Shown: positions 1 to 10,100 of the stretch, piece by piece
Layout of the letters: every line of letters starts with the position of its first letter
How positions within the stretch are numbered: position 1 is the first letter of the stretch
DNA from: an uncultured Prevotella sp.
GTDB lineage: Bacteria; Bacteroidota; Bacteroidia; Bacteroidales; Bacteroidaceae
Assembly: GCA_905236755.1 (NCBI GenBank)
Contig: CAJOCR010000004.1
Coordinates: 62,001-126,000 of the forward strand
Direction: 5' to 3'
Length of the DNA: 64,000 nucleotides
The notes under the pieces: model-generated
The model's input: only the letters and a program-made list of their open reading frames with translations
Databases searched by the model: none
What the model was told of the DNA's origin: nothing
Position numbers and translations under genes: made by a program

Positions 1-66
1 GGATGGTCGAACTCCTGTTCGGATGTCCGTTCTGCCTTCAAGGTTGCTATTAGAATTATAATTCAT
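1..66 (-). CDS. possible 5' end of a leftward gene (partial)
   Basis: Reading leftward from an ATG at 66-64 the frame stays open for 22 codons to the window edge. Nothing in the peptide is recognisable. A partial -7-like CCTTTG lies upstream on the same strand. This is too short to confirm as a gene and could be chance. Confidence 0.2.
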   Translation of the reverse strand, partial: MNYNSNSNLEGRTDIRTGVRPS

Positions 67-329
67 GATGGAATATTCTTCTTTGACAGCGAAATTAATA
101 AAAATAATTGTAACAAAGGTGTATATGCTTTAAAAAATGGTTGTGAACGGACAAAAAGGTCAGGTTGGAAGGGATAATAGTATTGAAAGCTGACTAAGAA
201 ATATTTTAACTTTTGTATCGAGACCATTACGAAGGGTTACCGAAGGCATATCGAAGGATGGCGAAAAGAAAAGTTTTACTTTGAAGTTTGATGTTTTTCT
301 GTTAACTTTGCAAAATTAACGGGAAGAAA
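67..329. other. intergenic region upstream of the MATE gene
   Basis: No ORF or RNA gene is visible. The region contains three CGAAGG words spaced exactly 11 bp apart (230, 241, 252), followed by the promoter of the rightward MATE gene. Confidence 0.6.
280..310 (+). promoter_or_regulatory. promoter of MATE transporter gene
   Basis: TTTG at 280-283, a 19-bp spacer and TAACTTTG at 303-310 match the Bacteroidota housekeeping sigma consensus (-33 TTTG, -7 TAnnTTTG). Transcription would start about 15 bases before the ATG at 330. Confidence 0.7.
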
Positions 330-1712
330 ATGTTTAATTCAAAAAAAAGCGAAGCTCTCTTGGCTCGCATTCGTAATGGACTTGAAATGAGCCGCAAGGA
401 GAAACTCAACCTTATTGTAGCGTTGAGTGTGCCTTCTATGCTTGCTCAGGTCACTTCGGTGCTTATGTTCTTTATAGATGCTTCTATGGTAGGACATCTT
501 GGCGCCAACGCTACTGCAAGCATCGGACTTATAGAGTCAACAACATGGCTCATGGGCTCGGTTATGAGTGCTATGGCTATGGGATTTAGCGTGCAGGTGG
601 CTCATTTCATAGGTGCCAACGACTTTGTGAAAGCTCGTCAGGTGTTCCGTCATAGTTTGGTTTGTGGTGCTATTTTCAGTCTTGTAATGATGCTTATAGG
701 CATAAGCATTCATAATCCGTTGCCACATTGGTTGGGTGGAGGAGAAGAAATTGTGGGCAATTCATCACGCTATTTTCTTGTTTTTTCCTTCGCTTTACCT
801 TTTGTGCTGCTCTTTCATCTTTCGGCATCTATGTTGAAATGTGCAGGCGACATGCGCACACCTTCCTTTATGGCTATAGCCAACTGTTTGCTTGATGTAA
901 GCTTCAACTACCTATTTATATATATACTTGATATGGGTGTTATAGGTGCAGCCTTAGGCACTTTGTTGAGTTATATTATTGTGTCGTCTGGTTTGGCATA
1001 TATGGCAATTTTCCGCAGTAAGATTTTGGCTTTGCGTCTTGATAAAGACAGATTTGTTTGGGTTTGGGATTATGTGCGTCATGCAGTAAAACTATCCACT
1101 CCTATGGCAATTCAGTCTGTATTGATGAGTGGTGCTCAGATTGTTTCAACGCTTATTGTGGCGCCTTTGGGTAGTGTGGCTATTGCTACTAATTCGCTTG
1201 CCATTACGGCAGAAAGCCTTTGCTATATGCCTGGATTTGGTATTGGTGAGGCCGCCACAACGCTTGTGGGACAGACTCATGGAGCTGGCAGAAACGATCT
1301 TTGTAGAAATTTCGCCTTTATGACAGTTGGGCTTGGCATGGCTGTTATGAGTTTTATGGGTTTGGTAATGTATATATTTGCCCCAGAGATGATAGGTGTT
1401 CTTTCGCCTGTAGAGGTAATCCGCGAACTTGGCACAACCGTATTGCGAATAGAGGCATTTGCTGAACCTTTCTTTGGTGCTGCAATAGTAACAGCTGCTG
1501 TATGCGTTGGAGCCGGCGATACTTTGAAACCAGCCATAATTAATCTTGGTTCAATGTGGCTCGTGCGCCTCACATTAGCCTATTATCTTTCACAAAGCAT
1601 GGGACTCAAAGGTGTGTGGATAGCTATGGCAATAGAATTAACATTCCGTGGCATAGCCTTCCTAATTCGCTTGAATAAAGGGCATTGGATGGATTTTAAA
1701 GTGACAGAATAA
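330..1712 (+). CDS. MATE family multidrug/Na+ efflux transporter
   Basis: The 460-residue protein is a polytopic inner-membrane protein of the size usual for MATE exporters. It begins with a short cytoplasmic segment and then about twelve hydrophobic helices arranged as two similar halves; a MATE-like motif (PSMLAQVTSVLMFFIDASMV) lies in the first helix. Members exchange Na+ or H+ for drugs or metabolites, but the substrate cannot be read from the sequence. The ATG at 330 lies just behind a good promoter. It is followed by a hairpin and dnaK in the same orientation; nothing suggests a shared function with dnaK. The family call is secure, the substrate unknown. Confidence 0.93.
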   Translation: MFNSKKSEALLARIRNGLEMSRKEKLNLIVALSVPSMLAQVTSVLMFFIDASMVGHLGANATASIGLIESTTWLMGSVMSAMAMGFSVQVAHFIGANDFVKARQVFRHSLVCGAIFSLVMMLIGISIHNPLPHWLGGGEEIVGNSSRYFLVFSFALPFVLLFHLSASMLKCAGDMRTPSFMAIANCLLDVSFNYLFIYILDMGVIGAALGTLLSYIIVSSGLAYMAIFRSKILALRLDKDRFVWVWDYVRHAVKLSTPMAIQSVLMSGAQIVSTLIVAPLGSVAIATNSLAITAESLCYMPGFGIGEAATTLVGQTHGAGRNDLCRNFAFMTVGLGMAVMSFMGLVMYIFAPEMIGVLSPVEVIRELGTTVLRIEAFAEPFFGAAIVTAAVCVGAGDTLKPAIINLGSMWLVRLTLAYYLSQSMGLKGVWIAMAIELTFRGIAFLIRLNKGHWMDFKVTE

Positions 1713-1747
1713 AACAATTTCTGCCAAAGTGTCATATATGGCAGGCA

Positions 1748-1763
1748 TGGCACATACTTTGTT
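1748..1763 (+). promoter_or_regulatory. sigma-54-like promoter element upstream of dnaK
   Basis: TGGCAC, five bases, then TTGTT is one base from the -24/-12 sigma-54 consensus (TGGCAC-N5-TTGCW). No conventional TAnnTTTG box with a -33 element is evident before dnaK. No enhancer or activator gene was seen, so this is a candidate only. Confidence 0.35.
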
Positions 1764-1770
1764 ATTTAGT

Positions 1771-1803
1771 AGGTGTCTTCGGAGATGAGTTCCGGAGACA
1801 CCT
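1771..1803 (+). terminator. hairpin between MATE gene and dnaK
   Basis: A 13-bp stem with one G-U pair (AGGTGTCT... / ...AGACACCT) and a 7-base loop is followed by a weak T-rich stretch. It may terminate the MATE transcript or, if dnaK is transcribed from the element at 1748, lie in the dnaK leader. Confidence 0.55.
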
Positions 1804-1845
1804 ATTTTAATTTGATAATAATAAAAAAATAAAAAAAATACAATT

Positions 1846-3753
1846 ATGGGAAAGATTATCGGAATCGACTTAGGTACTACAAACAGCTGCGTTGCTGTAT
1901 TTGAAGGTAACGAGCCAGTAGTAATCGCTAACTCTGAAGGTAAGCGCACAACACCTTCAGTTATTGGCTTTGTAAAGGATGGTGAGCGTAAGGTAGGTGA
2001 CCCTGCTAAGCGTCAGGCTATCACAAACCCTACAAACACAGTTTATTCTATCAAGCGTTTCATGGGTGAGCCTTGGAATCTCGTTGAGAAAGAGGCTCAG
2101 AGCGTACCTTATAAGGTAGTAAACGAAAACGGTTTCCCTCGTGTAGATATCGATGGCCGTAAATATACTCCACAGGAAATTTCTGCTATGACTCTTCAGA
2201 AGATGAAGAAGACTGCAGAGGATTATCTTGGTCAGGAAGTAACAGATGCAGTTATTACTGTTCCTGCATACTTCTCTGATTCTCAGCGTCAGGCTACTAA
2301 GGAGGCTGGTACTATTGCTGGTCTTAACGTTCAGCGTATTGTTAACGAGCCTACAGCAGCTGCTTTAGCTTATGGTGTTGACAAGAGCGACAAGGATATG
2401 AACATCGCAGTATTCGACCTTGGTGGTGGTACTTTCGATATCTCTATCTTGAACTTCGGTGGTGGCGTGTTTGAGGTTCTTTCTACTAATGGTGATACTC
2501 ACCTTGGTGGTGACGACTTCGACCGTGTAATCATCGACTGGTTGGCTGATGGCTTCAAGGCTGACGAGGGTATCGACCTTCGCAAGGATCCAATGGCTAT
2601 GCAGCGTTTGAAGGAGGCTGCTGAGAAGGCTAAGATTGAACTTTCAAGCTCTACTTCTACAGAAATCAACCTTCCTTACATCTCTGCAGAGGGTGGTGTA
2701 CCAAAGCACTTGGTAAAGACTCTTACACGTGCTCAGTTCGAGCAGTTGGCTCACGAACTCATTCAGGCATGTCTTGTTCCTTGTCAGAACGCTATGCGTG
2801 ACGCAGGTCTTCAGACTTCTGAAATCGACGAGGTTATCCTCGTAGGTGGTTCAAGCCGTATCCCAGCAGTTCAGACATTGGTTAAGAACTACTTCGGTAA
2901 GGAGCCTTCAAAGGGTGTTAACCCAGACGAGGTTGTTGCTGTAGGTGCTGCTATCCAGGGTGCTGTTCTTAACAAGGAAGAGGGTGTAGGTAATATCGTA
3001 TTGCTCGACGTTACTCCTCTTACACTCGGTATTGAGACAATGGGTGGTGTAATGACTAAGCTTATCGAGTCTAACACAACTATCCCTTGCAAGAAGAGCG
3101 AAACATTCTCAACAGCTGTTGACAACCAGACAGCAGTAACAATCCACGTTCTTCAGGGTGAGCGTCCAATGGCTGCACAGAACAAGTCTATCGGTCAGTT
3201 CAACCTCGAGGGTATTGCTCCTGCACGTCGTGGTGTTCCACAGATTGAGGTAACATTCGATATCGACGCTAATGGTATTCTAAACGTAAGCGCTAAGGAT
3301 AAGGCAACAGGTAAGGAGCAGGCTATCCGTATTGAGGCATCAAGCGGTTTGAGCGATGAAGAAATCAAGCGTATGAAGGCTGAGGCTGAAGCTAATGCTG
3401 CTGCTGATAAGGCAGAGCGCGAGAAGGTTGACAAGCTCAATCAGGCTGACTCAATGATCTTCACAACAGAGAACTTCCTTAAGGATAATGCAGATAAGAT
3501 TCCTGCAGACCAGAAACCAGCTATCGAGAGTGCTCTCCAGCAGCTCAAGGATGCTCACAAGGCTCAGGATCTCGCTGCTATCGACACAGCTACAGCTGCT
3601 CTCAACCAGGCTGTTCAGGCTGCATCAGCTCAGATGTACGGTCAGGGTGGTCCTCAGGCAGGTCCTCAGGGCTTCCAGGGTGCACAGGGCGCTCAGCAGG
3701 AAGGTCCTAAGGCTGACGATATTCAGGATGCAGATTTCGAGGAGGTTAAGTAA
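1846..3753 (+). CDS. dnaK: chaperone DnaK (Hsp70)
   Basis: DnaK is the ATP-driven cytosolic chaperone that works with DnaJ and GrpE. The 635-residue sequence has the full-length Hsp70 layout. It opens with the phosphate-binding [15 protein letters not shown], has the second ATPase signature [17 protein letters not shown] and the third signature [14 protein letters not shown], then the substrate-binding domain, a helical lid and a Gly/Gln-rich tail ending in an acidic DADFEEVK-type motif. It is monocistronic here: a hairpin lies upstream and a strong terminator downstream, with no dnaJ or grpE beside it. The codon usage looks strongly biased, as expected of a highly expressed gene. A sigma-54-like element upstream hints at special regulation. 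Confidence 0.99.
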   Translation: MGKIIGIDLGTTNSCVAVFEGNEPVVIANSEGKRTTPSVIGFVKDGERKVGDPAKRQAITNPTNTVYSIKRFMGEPWNLVEKEAQSVPYKVVNENGFPRVDIDGRKYTPQEISAMTLQKMKKTAEDYLGQEVTDAVITVPAYFSDSQRQATKEAGTIAGLNVQRIVNEPTAAALAYGVDKSDKDMNIAVFDLGGGTFDISILNFGGGVFEVLSTNGDTHLGGDDFDRVIIDWLADGFKADEGIDLRKDPMAMQRLKEAAEKAKIELSSSTSTEINLPYISAEGGVPKHLVKTLTRAQFEQLAHELIQACLVPCQNAMRDAGLQTSEIDEVILVGGSSRIPAVQTLVKNYFGKEPSKGVNPDEVVAVGAAIQGAVLNKEEGVGNIVLLDVTPLTLGIETMGGVMTKLIESNTTIPCKKSETFSTAVDNQTAVTIHVLQGERPMAAQNKSIGQFNLEGIAPARRGVPQIEVTFDIDANGILNVSAKDKATGKEQAIRIEASSGLSDEEIKRMKAEAEANAAADKAEREKVDKLNQADSMIFTTENFLKDNADKIPADQKPAIESALQQLKDAHKAQDLAAIDTATAALNQAVQAASAQMYGQGGPQAGPQGFQGAQGAQQEGPKADDIQDADFEEVK

Positions 3754-3786
3754 TCCGCTCACAAACCAATAGGTATATTAAATATG

Positions 3787-3822
3787 AAAATCCGTGTAGC
3801 TTATGTTACACGGATTTTTTTT
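3787..3822 (+). terminator. rho-independent terminator of dnaK
   Basis: A 12-bp stem AAAATCCGTGTA / TACACGGATTTT with an 8-base loop is followed by a run of T. The core is almost the same as that of the terminator behind the next gene. Confidence 0.9.
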
Positions 3823-3966
3823 GCATATAAGTATTAAATAAAATATCTTCTTTACCCACTACACAAGTAGTTAAACTTACACGAATTTAGTTAATAAATG
3901 ATAGAATTTGAGAGGGAAGGAGAAAAATGATTATATTAGCTGCGAAATAATTAAAAACTGAATGGT

Positions 3967-4560
3967 ATGAATAAACTCTATGCTCAATTAATGACTTTAC
4001 CGTATGCTGATGATGCGTTAGAGCCGGTGATAAGTAAGCAGACAATAGGTTTCCATCATGGAAAGCATTTGCTGGCGTATGTTAATAATCTGAATGGTTT
4101 GCTGGAGGATAGTCCGTTAGCTGACCTGCCTTTGGAGGAACTGGTAGTGCAGGCTTCAGGTGGAATACTGAATAATGCAGGACAGATTCTTAATCACGAG
4201 ATGTATTTCAAGCAGTTTGCATCGCCTAAGGAGAATAATGTTCCAAAAGGACATATTGCTGAGGCTATAGTTCGTGACTTTGGCTCTTTCGACGCTTTTA
4301 AAGATGAGTTCCAAAAGAAGGGAGCAACTCTCTTTGGCTCTGGCTGGGTGTGGCTTTCTGCTGATAAAGATGGTAAACTTGTTATTACTCAGGAGGCGAA
4401 TGCTGCAAATCCTGTTCAGCGTGGCTTGAAACCTCTACTCACTTTTGATGTGTGGGAACATGCATACTATATTGACTATCAGAATCGTCGTCCAGATCAT
4501 TTGGTAGCCCTTTGGCAGATAGTAAATTGGGATGTTGTTGAACAGCGCTATTTGAAATAG
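3967..4560 (+). CDS. sodB: superoxide dismutase, Fe/Mn family (Fe-type residues)
   Basis: This enzyme dismutes superoxide to peroxide and oxygen. The 197-residue cytosolic protein has the iron/manganese SOD pattern: FHHGKH in the first helices, LNH in the second, and the metal-binding DVWEHAYY near the C-terminus. The Gln in NNAGQILNH sits where Fe-SODs carry their outer-sphere Gln (Mn-SODs have it elsewhere). That favours iron, although Bacteroidota enzymes are often cambialistic, meaning active with either metal. There is no signal peptide. It forms a single-gene unit between two near-identical terminators. In a strict anaerobe it would act during transient oxygen exposure, together with the rubrerythrin at 12.5 kb. 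Confidence 0.95.
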   Translation: MNKLYAQLMTLPYADDALEPVISKQTIGFHHGKHLLAYVNNLNGLLEDSPLADLPLEELVVQASGGILNNAGQILNHEMYFKQFASPKENNVPKGHIAEAIVRDFGSFDAFKDEFQKKGATLFGSGWVWLSADKDGKLVITQEANAANPVQRGLKPLLTFDVWEHAYYIDYQNRRPDHLVALWQIVNWDVVEQRYLK

Positions 4561-4573
4561 TATAGAAAATATT

Positions 4574-4606
4574 AATCCGTGTAGCTTATGTTACGCGGAT
4601 TTTTTA
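4574..4606 (+). terminator. rho-independent terminator of sod
   Basis: The stem AATCCGTGTA / TACGCGGATT, with the same loop as the dnaK terminator (GCTTATGT), is followed by six T. It differs from the dnaK terminator by a single base in the arm (a G-U pair). Confidence 0.88.
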
Positions 4607-4644
4607 TGTTACTCATCCCAAAATAAGGCTGTTTATCCCAGAAA

Positions 4645-4676
4645 TTTGGTAATAGAAGTTTTTTTGAGTAGTTTTG
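4645..4676 (+). promoter_or_regulatory. promoter of M13 peptidase gene
   Basis: TTTG at 4645-4648, a 20-bp spacer and TAGTTTTG at 4669-4676 match the Bacteroidota consensus. The leader to the ATG at 4756 is about 75 nt. Confidence 0.7.
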
Positions 4677-4755
4677 CAGAAAAGTTTGAGACTTTTGTGT
4701 TTAATTAACCCTGATGCGATTAATGCTCTGTATATTAACAACTAAAAATATAAGG

Positions 4756-6774
4756 ATGAAAAGATTTGTTATTTTTATTGCCTTGGCTATGACTTATGTT
4801 ATGGGCTATGCACAACATCATGTGAACAAGGCTAACATGGATCTTAGTGTAAAACCTGGTGATGATTTCTGGCAGTATGCTGTTGGTGGCTGGTTGAAGG
4901 CTAATCCACTTGACAAGCAGCATGCAGAGAATGGTGCTTTTGTTGATCTATCAGAGCTGAACAATAATCGTATCAACGATTTGATTCAGGAATATGCAAA
5001 GAAGCACATGCCACAGGGCACAGATGGACAGAAGATTGGTTCTTTCTATCGTATGTATATGGATTCTGTTAGTCGTAACCAGTTGGGCTATCAGCCAATT
5101 CTTCCTTATTTAAATAAGGTACGTGCCATAAAGACTCGTGAAGAGTTGCTCAAGGTGATGTATGAATTGGATAACAAGGGATTTAATACTGCTCCATTCG
5201 GTATTGGACTTTCTATGAATCCATTTAATTCGTCAGAGTTCATGATGGAGGCTGACTATGGTGCTGTTACTCTTGCTCAGGAGTATTATGCTAATCCAAA
5301 CGAAACTCAGAAGGTTGTTGTTGATGCAATAAAGAGTTTACGTAAGGATTTCCTTAAGATGATAGGACATAGTGATGCTGAGGCAGAAAAAATGATGGAG
5401 GCAGCATGGCAGATAGAGTATAGAATAGGTGTGAAGACTCTCGATCAGGTTGCACGTCGTGACCCTCATGCAACTATTCATATTATGCCTTGGGAGCAGT
5501 TATTGAATGATTTTAAGGGTATTGACTGGGTTACTTATCGTGATGTGATGGGGTATCCAAAGGATATTGATCAGATAAATGTTAGTCAGCTTGAGCCTCT
5601 GCACGAGGTAGAGAATATTCTGGCAACAACTTCTTTGGAAGATTTGAAGGCTTATATGGAGCTAAAGATTGTTGACTCTTATTCTGATTATCTGTCTGAC
5701 GATTTTACTGATCGTAGCTTTGAGGCACAAAAGATTATTTCAGGTGTTCAGGAACAGAAGCCACGTTGGAAACGTGCCGTGCGTACAATCAGTTCGTGTT
5801 TGAGTGAAACAATAGGTAAACTGTATGTGCAGAAGTATTTCCCAGAGAGTAGCAAGCAACGTGTTGTTAAGTTGGTTAAGGACTTGCAGCAGGCTTTCGA
5901 GGATCGTTTGAAGGAAAATACATGGATGAGTGATGTAACCAAGCAGAAGGCTTTGGAGAAATTGCATGCTATGCATATTAATGTGGGTTATCCTGATACA
6001 TGGGAAGACCTAGAGAAGTTTATCGACATCCGAGAGGATGAAAATATGGTTGAAAACTTCATCCGTATAAGTCAGGAAGCACGTTCGGCTTACTTGCGTA
6101 AACATTGGCGTAAGCCAGTTGACAAGACAATGATGCCTTGCTCTCCACAGACTGTAAATGCATTCTATCATCCTCTGTTCAATAGTTTGAATTTCCCAGC
6201 AGCTATTTTGCAGCCACCTTTCTTTGATCCAGAGGCAGACTATGTAACCAACTATGGTGCTATTGGTGTGGTTATTGGTCATGAAATGACTCATGGATTT
6301 GATGATCAGGGTTGTCAGTTTGATAAGGATGGAAACTTGGCTAACTGGTGGACAGCAGAAGATAAGGCTAATTATGACAAGCGTACAAAGGTTATAGCTG
6401 ATTGGTTTAGTGAGCAGGAGGCTATTCCTGGCTTGAAAGTTAATGGTCAGAAGACCTTAGGTGAGAATGTGAGTGATAATGGTGGTTTGAAGGTTGCTTA
6501 CCGTGCCTTTGAAAACCGCATGAAGGTAGAACCTTTGAAAACTATCGATGGTTTCACACCTGCTCAGCGTTTCTATCTTGCTTATGCTCGTGTGTGGGCA
6601 AGCAACGCAACATCAGAATATATTGCTGATATAACAAACTCGGATGTTCACTCACCAAGTCGCATTCGTGTATCGGCTGCTTTGCCTATGATTGATACAT
6701 GGTATGATGCATTTAATATAAAGAAGACTGATAAAATGTTCGTTCCAAAGGAGAAACGTGCTCTTGTTTGGTAA
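4756..6774 (+). CDS. secreted M13 (neprilysin/PepO-like) zinc metallopeptidase
   Basis: The ORF track starts at 4714. I prefer the ATG at 4756 because it opens directly into a signal peptide (MKRFVIFIALAMTYVMGYAQ), giving about 672 residues, the usual M13 length. The zinc site is visible as VIGHEMTHGFDDQG (HExxH), and the third ligand lies in GENVSDNGG (ExxxD). The N-terminal part has the family's helical domain. Related enzymes of oral and gut Bacteroidales are periplasmic or surface oligopeptidases that cleave small peptides. It stands alone between its own promoter and a strong terminator. Peptide nutrition or processing is the likely role; the substrate is not predictable. Confidence 0.95.
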   Translation: MKRFVIFIALAMTYVMGYAQHHVNKANMDLSVKPGDDFWQYAVGGWLKANPLDKQHAENGAFVDLSELNNNRINDLIQEYAKKHMPQGTDGQKIGSFYRMYMDSVSRNQLGYQPILPYLNKVRAIKTREELLKVMYELDNKGFNTAPFGIGLSMNPFNSSEFMMEADYGAVTLAQEYYANPNETQKVVVDAIKSLRKDFLKMIGHSDAEAEKMMEAAWQIEYRIGVKTLDQVARRDPHATIHIMPWEQLLNDFKGIDWVTYRDVMGYPKDIDQINVSQLEPLHEVENILATTSLEDLKAYMELKIVDSYSDYLSDDFTDRSFEAQKIISGVQEQKPRWKRAVRTISSCLSETIGKLYVQKYFPESSKQRVVKLVKDLQQAFEDRLKENTWMSDVTKQKALEKLHAMHINVGYPDTWEDLEKFIDIREDENMVENFIRISQEARSAYLRKHWRKPVDKTMMPCSPQTVNAFYHPLFNSLNFPAAILQPPFFDPEADYVTNYGAIGVVIGHEMTHGFDDQGCQFDKDGNLANWWTAEDKANYDKRTKVIADWFSEQEAIPGLKVNGQKTLGENVSDNGGLKVAYRAFENRMKVEPLKTIDGFTPAQRFYLAYARVWASNATSEYIADITNSDVHSPSRIRVSAALPMIDTWYDAFNIKKTDKMFVPKEKRALVW

Positions 6775-6808
6775 AAAGTTGTTAGCGTTTAATCTCTCAA
6801 TAAATCCC

Positions 6809-6850
6809 AGCTCCTTCATAGGAAATTTTGCCTATGAGGGAGCTTTTTTT
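6809..6850 (+). terminator. rho-independent terminator of M13 peptidase gene
   Basis: A long stem with one mismatch (AGCTCC-TCATAGG / CCTATGA-GGAGCT) and an 8-base loop is followed by seven T. Confidence 0.88.
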
Positions 6851-7163
6851 GTGAATAAATGTGCCAAAAATGCCTATTTTATACTATTTGTAACATAAAA
6901 TAAAGTTTTTGTAACATAATACAAAATGCTTTGTTAGAATAATATCTATTTTTGCCACCAACTAAATCTTAAAAAAATCTATTAACAATCAAAATAACTC
7001 AAAACCAATTAAAAATTATCTATGCCTATGTAAACAAAGTAGAAAATGTAAAAACCAAATTATCTAACCTCTTTTAATTAACTTAAAGAGAAAAACCAAA
7101 TCAAAAAAACGTCTTTTCATTATTATATTAGTGAATTAGGCGAAATACCTTAATTTAAATTTC
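6851..7163 (+). promoter_or_regulatory. susC upstream region with a TAnnTTTG box and long leader
   Basis: No ORF is present. TTTGTAACATAA occurs twice, 21 bp apart (6887 and 6908), just upstream of TATTTTTG at 6947-6954, a good -7 element without a matching -33. The leader from about 6960 to 7163 is G-poor and A-rich, with no obvious stem-loop. This is a pattern often seen before highly expressed susC genes. Confidence 0.5.
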
Positions 7164-10100
7164 ATGAATCTAAATTTTAGAAAAACAACTTTTGTTGTTG
7201 GCGTATGCTCTATGTTAGGGCTTATGTACGCTCCACAGGCTCAGGCTGCAGACGCTCAGAGTGTTTCTCCAGCCGTTCAGCAATCAAAGAAAGTTACTGG
7301 TCGTGTAAGCGATTCACAGGGTCCACTTATTGGTGCTACCGTAATGGTGAAGGGCACATCAAATGGTGTTGTTACCGATATTGATGGTAACTTCAACCTG
7401 AATGTTGCTCCAGGCTCAACCCTTGTTATTTCATACGTTGGCTATGTAACTCAAGAGATTACGGTTGGTAATCAGTCATTTATCAGTGTAAATCTTAAAG
7501 AAGAAGGTCGTGTACTTAACGATGTTGTTGTAATTGGTTATGGTACTCAACGTAAGGAGGCTGTAACTGGTTCCGTAGCTTCAGTAAAGGGCGATATGCT
7601 TCGTGAGGTTCCAGCTGGTGATGTAACAAATGCTCTTCAGGGACGTGTTGCTGGTGTTCAGATGATGCAGACTTCATCAAAACCAGGTGCTTCAATGCAG
7701 ATTCGTGTACGTGGTTCTCGTTCGTTGACAGCCAGCAACGACCCACTTATTGTTCTTGATGGTATTCCATTTGCAGGAACAATCAGCGATATTGATCCTA
7801 ACAATATTAAGGCTATGGACATCCTTAAGGATGCTTCTGCAACAGCTATCTATGGTTCTCGTGGTGCCAATGGTGTTATCATGATTACTACCTACAAGGG
7901 AATGCAGGATCAAGAACCTGTTGTGAAATATAATATGTATGTAGGCTTTAAGAAGAATTTTGCCCGCTACCCAATGATGAATGGCGATCAGTTGAAACGC
8001 CTTCGTGAGGTAAGTGGATTGTATAAGCCTGTTTACACCAATGGTGATGAAGAGGAAGGTATGAATACCGATTGGCAGGATATGCTCTTCAAGACAGCTT
8101 TCACCACAAATCAAGATCTATCTGTTTCAGGTGGTACTGCAAAGAGCGCATATAATGTAGGTATTTCTTATTTCAAGGATGAGGCTACTATTCCAACTCA
8201 GAACTTCAAGCGTTATGCTATGCATGCTGCTCTCGATCAGGAGATTGGTAAGTATTTGAAGGTTGGTTTCTCAACAAATACAAACTATAGCATAACCAAC
8301 AATGCCAACCTTGGTATTTATAATACTCTGAGTTGTTCTCCACTTATCAATCCTTATAATGCCGACGGCACATTGAAGCCTGTTGTTCACATGGAAAAGG
8401 ATAACCAGTGGACTTACACACGCGATCGTATTGAAAACCTTGGCGATTCATATAAGGATCAAACCACAGGACTTGGTACGTATAACAACTTCTATGGCGA
8501 AATCAAGTGTCCATGGGTTAGTGGTTTGAAGTATCGTGTAAACCTTGGTTTGAACTATCGTCACAACAAGAATGGTTCTTATACAGGTACTGGTGTATTC
8601 TCAGATTCTCCTTCTGCAAACTCAAGTGCTGGAAGTGGTAATTCTACTATGTGGAACTGGGCAATTGAGCACATGTTGACATATGATAAGACATTTGGTG
8701 ATCACACCATTAATGCTGTTGCTTTGTATTCTGCAGAAAAGAATCACTATGAGTCAACTTATATGAGTGCTTCTCAGCTTTTTGATGACAGACTTCTTTG
8801 GTATAATCTTGGTTACTCAGAGTCAACATCTATTAATCCAGGTAACCAGAACTATAATGAGAGCGGACTTGTATCTATGATGGCTCGTGTTATGTATAGC
8901 TACAAGGACAGATACATGATTAGTGCAACTGTACGTCAGGATAAATCTTCACGTCTAGCTCCTGGTCATCGTGTACATACATATCCTGCTGTAAGTCTTG
9001 GTTGGAATATTGCTAAGGAAAACTTTATGCAGAATGTTAAGTGGGTTGATAACTTGAAACTCCGTGCCGGTTATGGTGAAACTTCTAACCAATCTGTAGA
9101 TCCTTATAAGACACTTGGAAGACTTGCAAGTCGTCCTTATAACTTTGGTCCAACAGGTTATGCAACAGGTTTCTATGTGTCAGAACTTCCTAATGAGGAA
9201 CTTGGATGGGAGTATTCTCAGACCTATAACTTTGGTGTAGATTTCTCATTGTTTAATGGTCGCTTGACTGGTACTGCAGAGTATTATACTCAGAAAACCA
9301 AGGATTTGTTGATGAGTGTTGGCCTTCCTTCAACCTCTGGTGTAGGTTCTTATATGGCTAATGTTGGTAAAACAGAGAATAAGGGCTTCGAACTTTCTCT
9401 CAATGGTGTAATCATCGATAACCTTAACGGTTGGACATGGGAGGCTGGTATTAACTGGTACACCAATAAAAACAAGATTGTAGAACTTGCCGATGGTTCT
9501 GAAAGAGATGAGGGTAACGGTTGGTTCGTTGGTCACTCAATCAATTGCGTTTACGATTATGAGAAGATTGGTATCTGGCAGAAGGACGAAGAGGAACTTC
9601 GTCAGATTATGGAACCAGGTGGTTCTGTTGGTATGATCAAGGTAAAGGGTGGATATAATGAGGATGGTACTCCTCGTGCTATCAACTCAAGCGACCGCCA
9701 GATTATTGAGCTTGACCCATCTTGGGAAGGTGGTTTCAATACACGTGTAGCTTATAAGAACTGGGATCTCTCAGCTGTAGCAAGCTTCCGTCATGGTGGT
9801 AAGCTCATCTCTACTCTCTATGGTTCTTCAAGTTATCTGAATATGATGACAGGTCGTCGTAACAATGTTGATGTTGACTACTGGACAGAGGATAACCCAA
9901 CAAACAAGTTCCCTAACCCTGCTGGTCCTATCAGCAACGATAACCCTAAGTATGGTACAACTCTTGGTTTCTTCTCAGGTTCTTATTTGAAGTTCCGTAC
10001 CATCACTCTCGGTTACAATTTCAAGGGTGAGTGGATGAAGAAGGCTGGTATCTCTGCTCTCCGTGCTTATGCAACAGTTACCAATCCATTTGTGCTCTTC

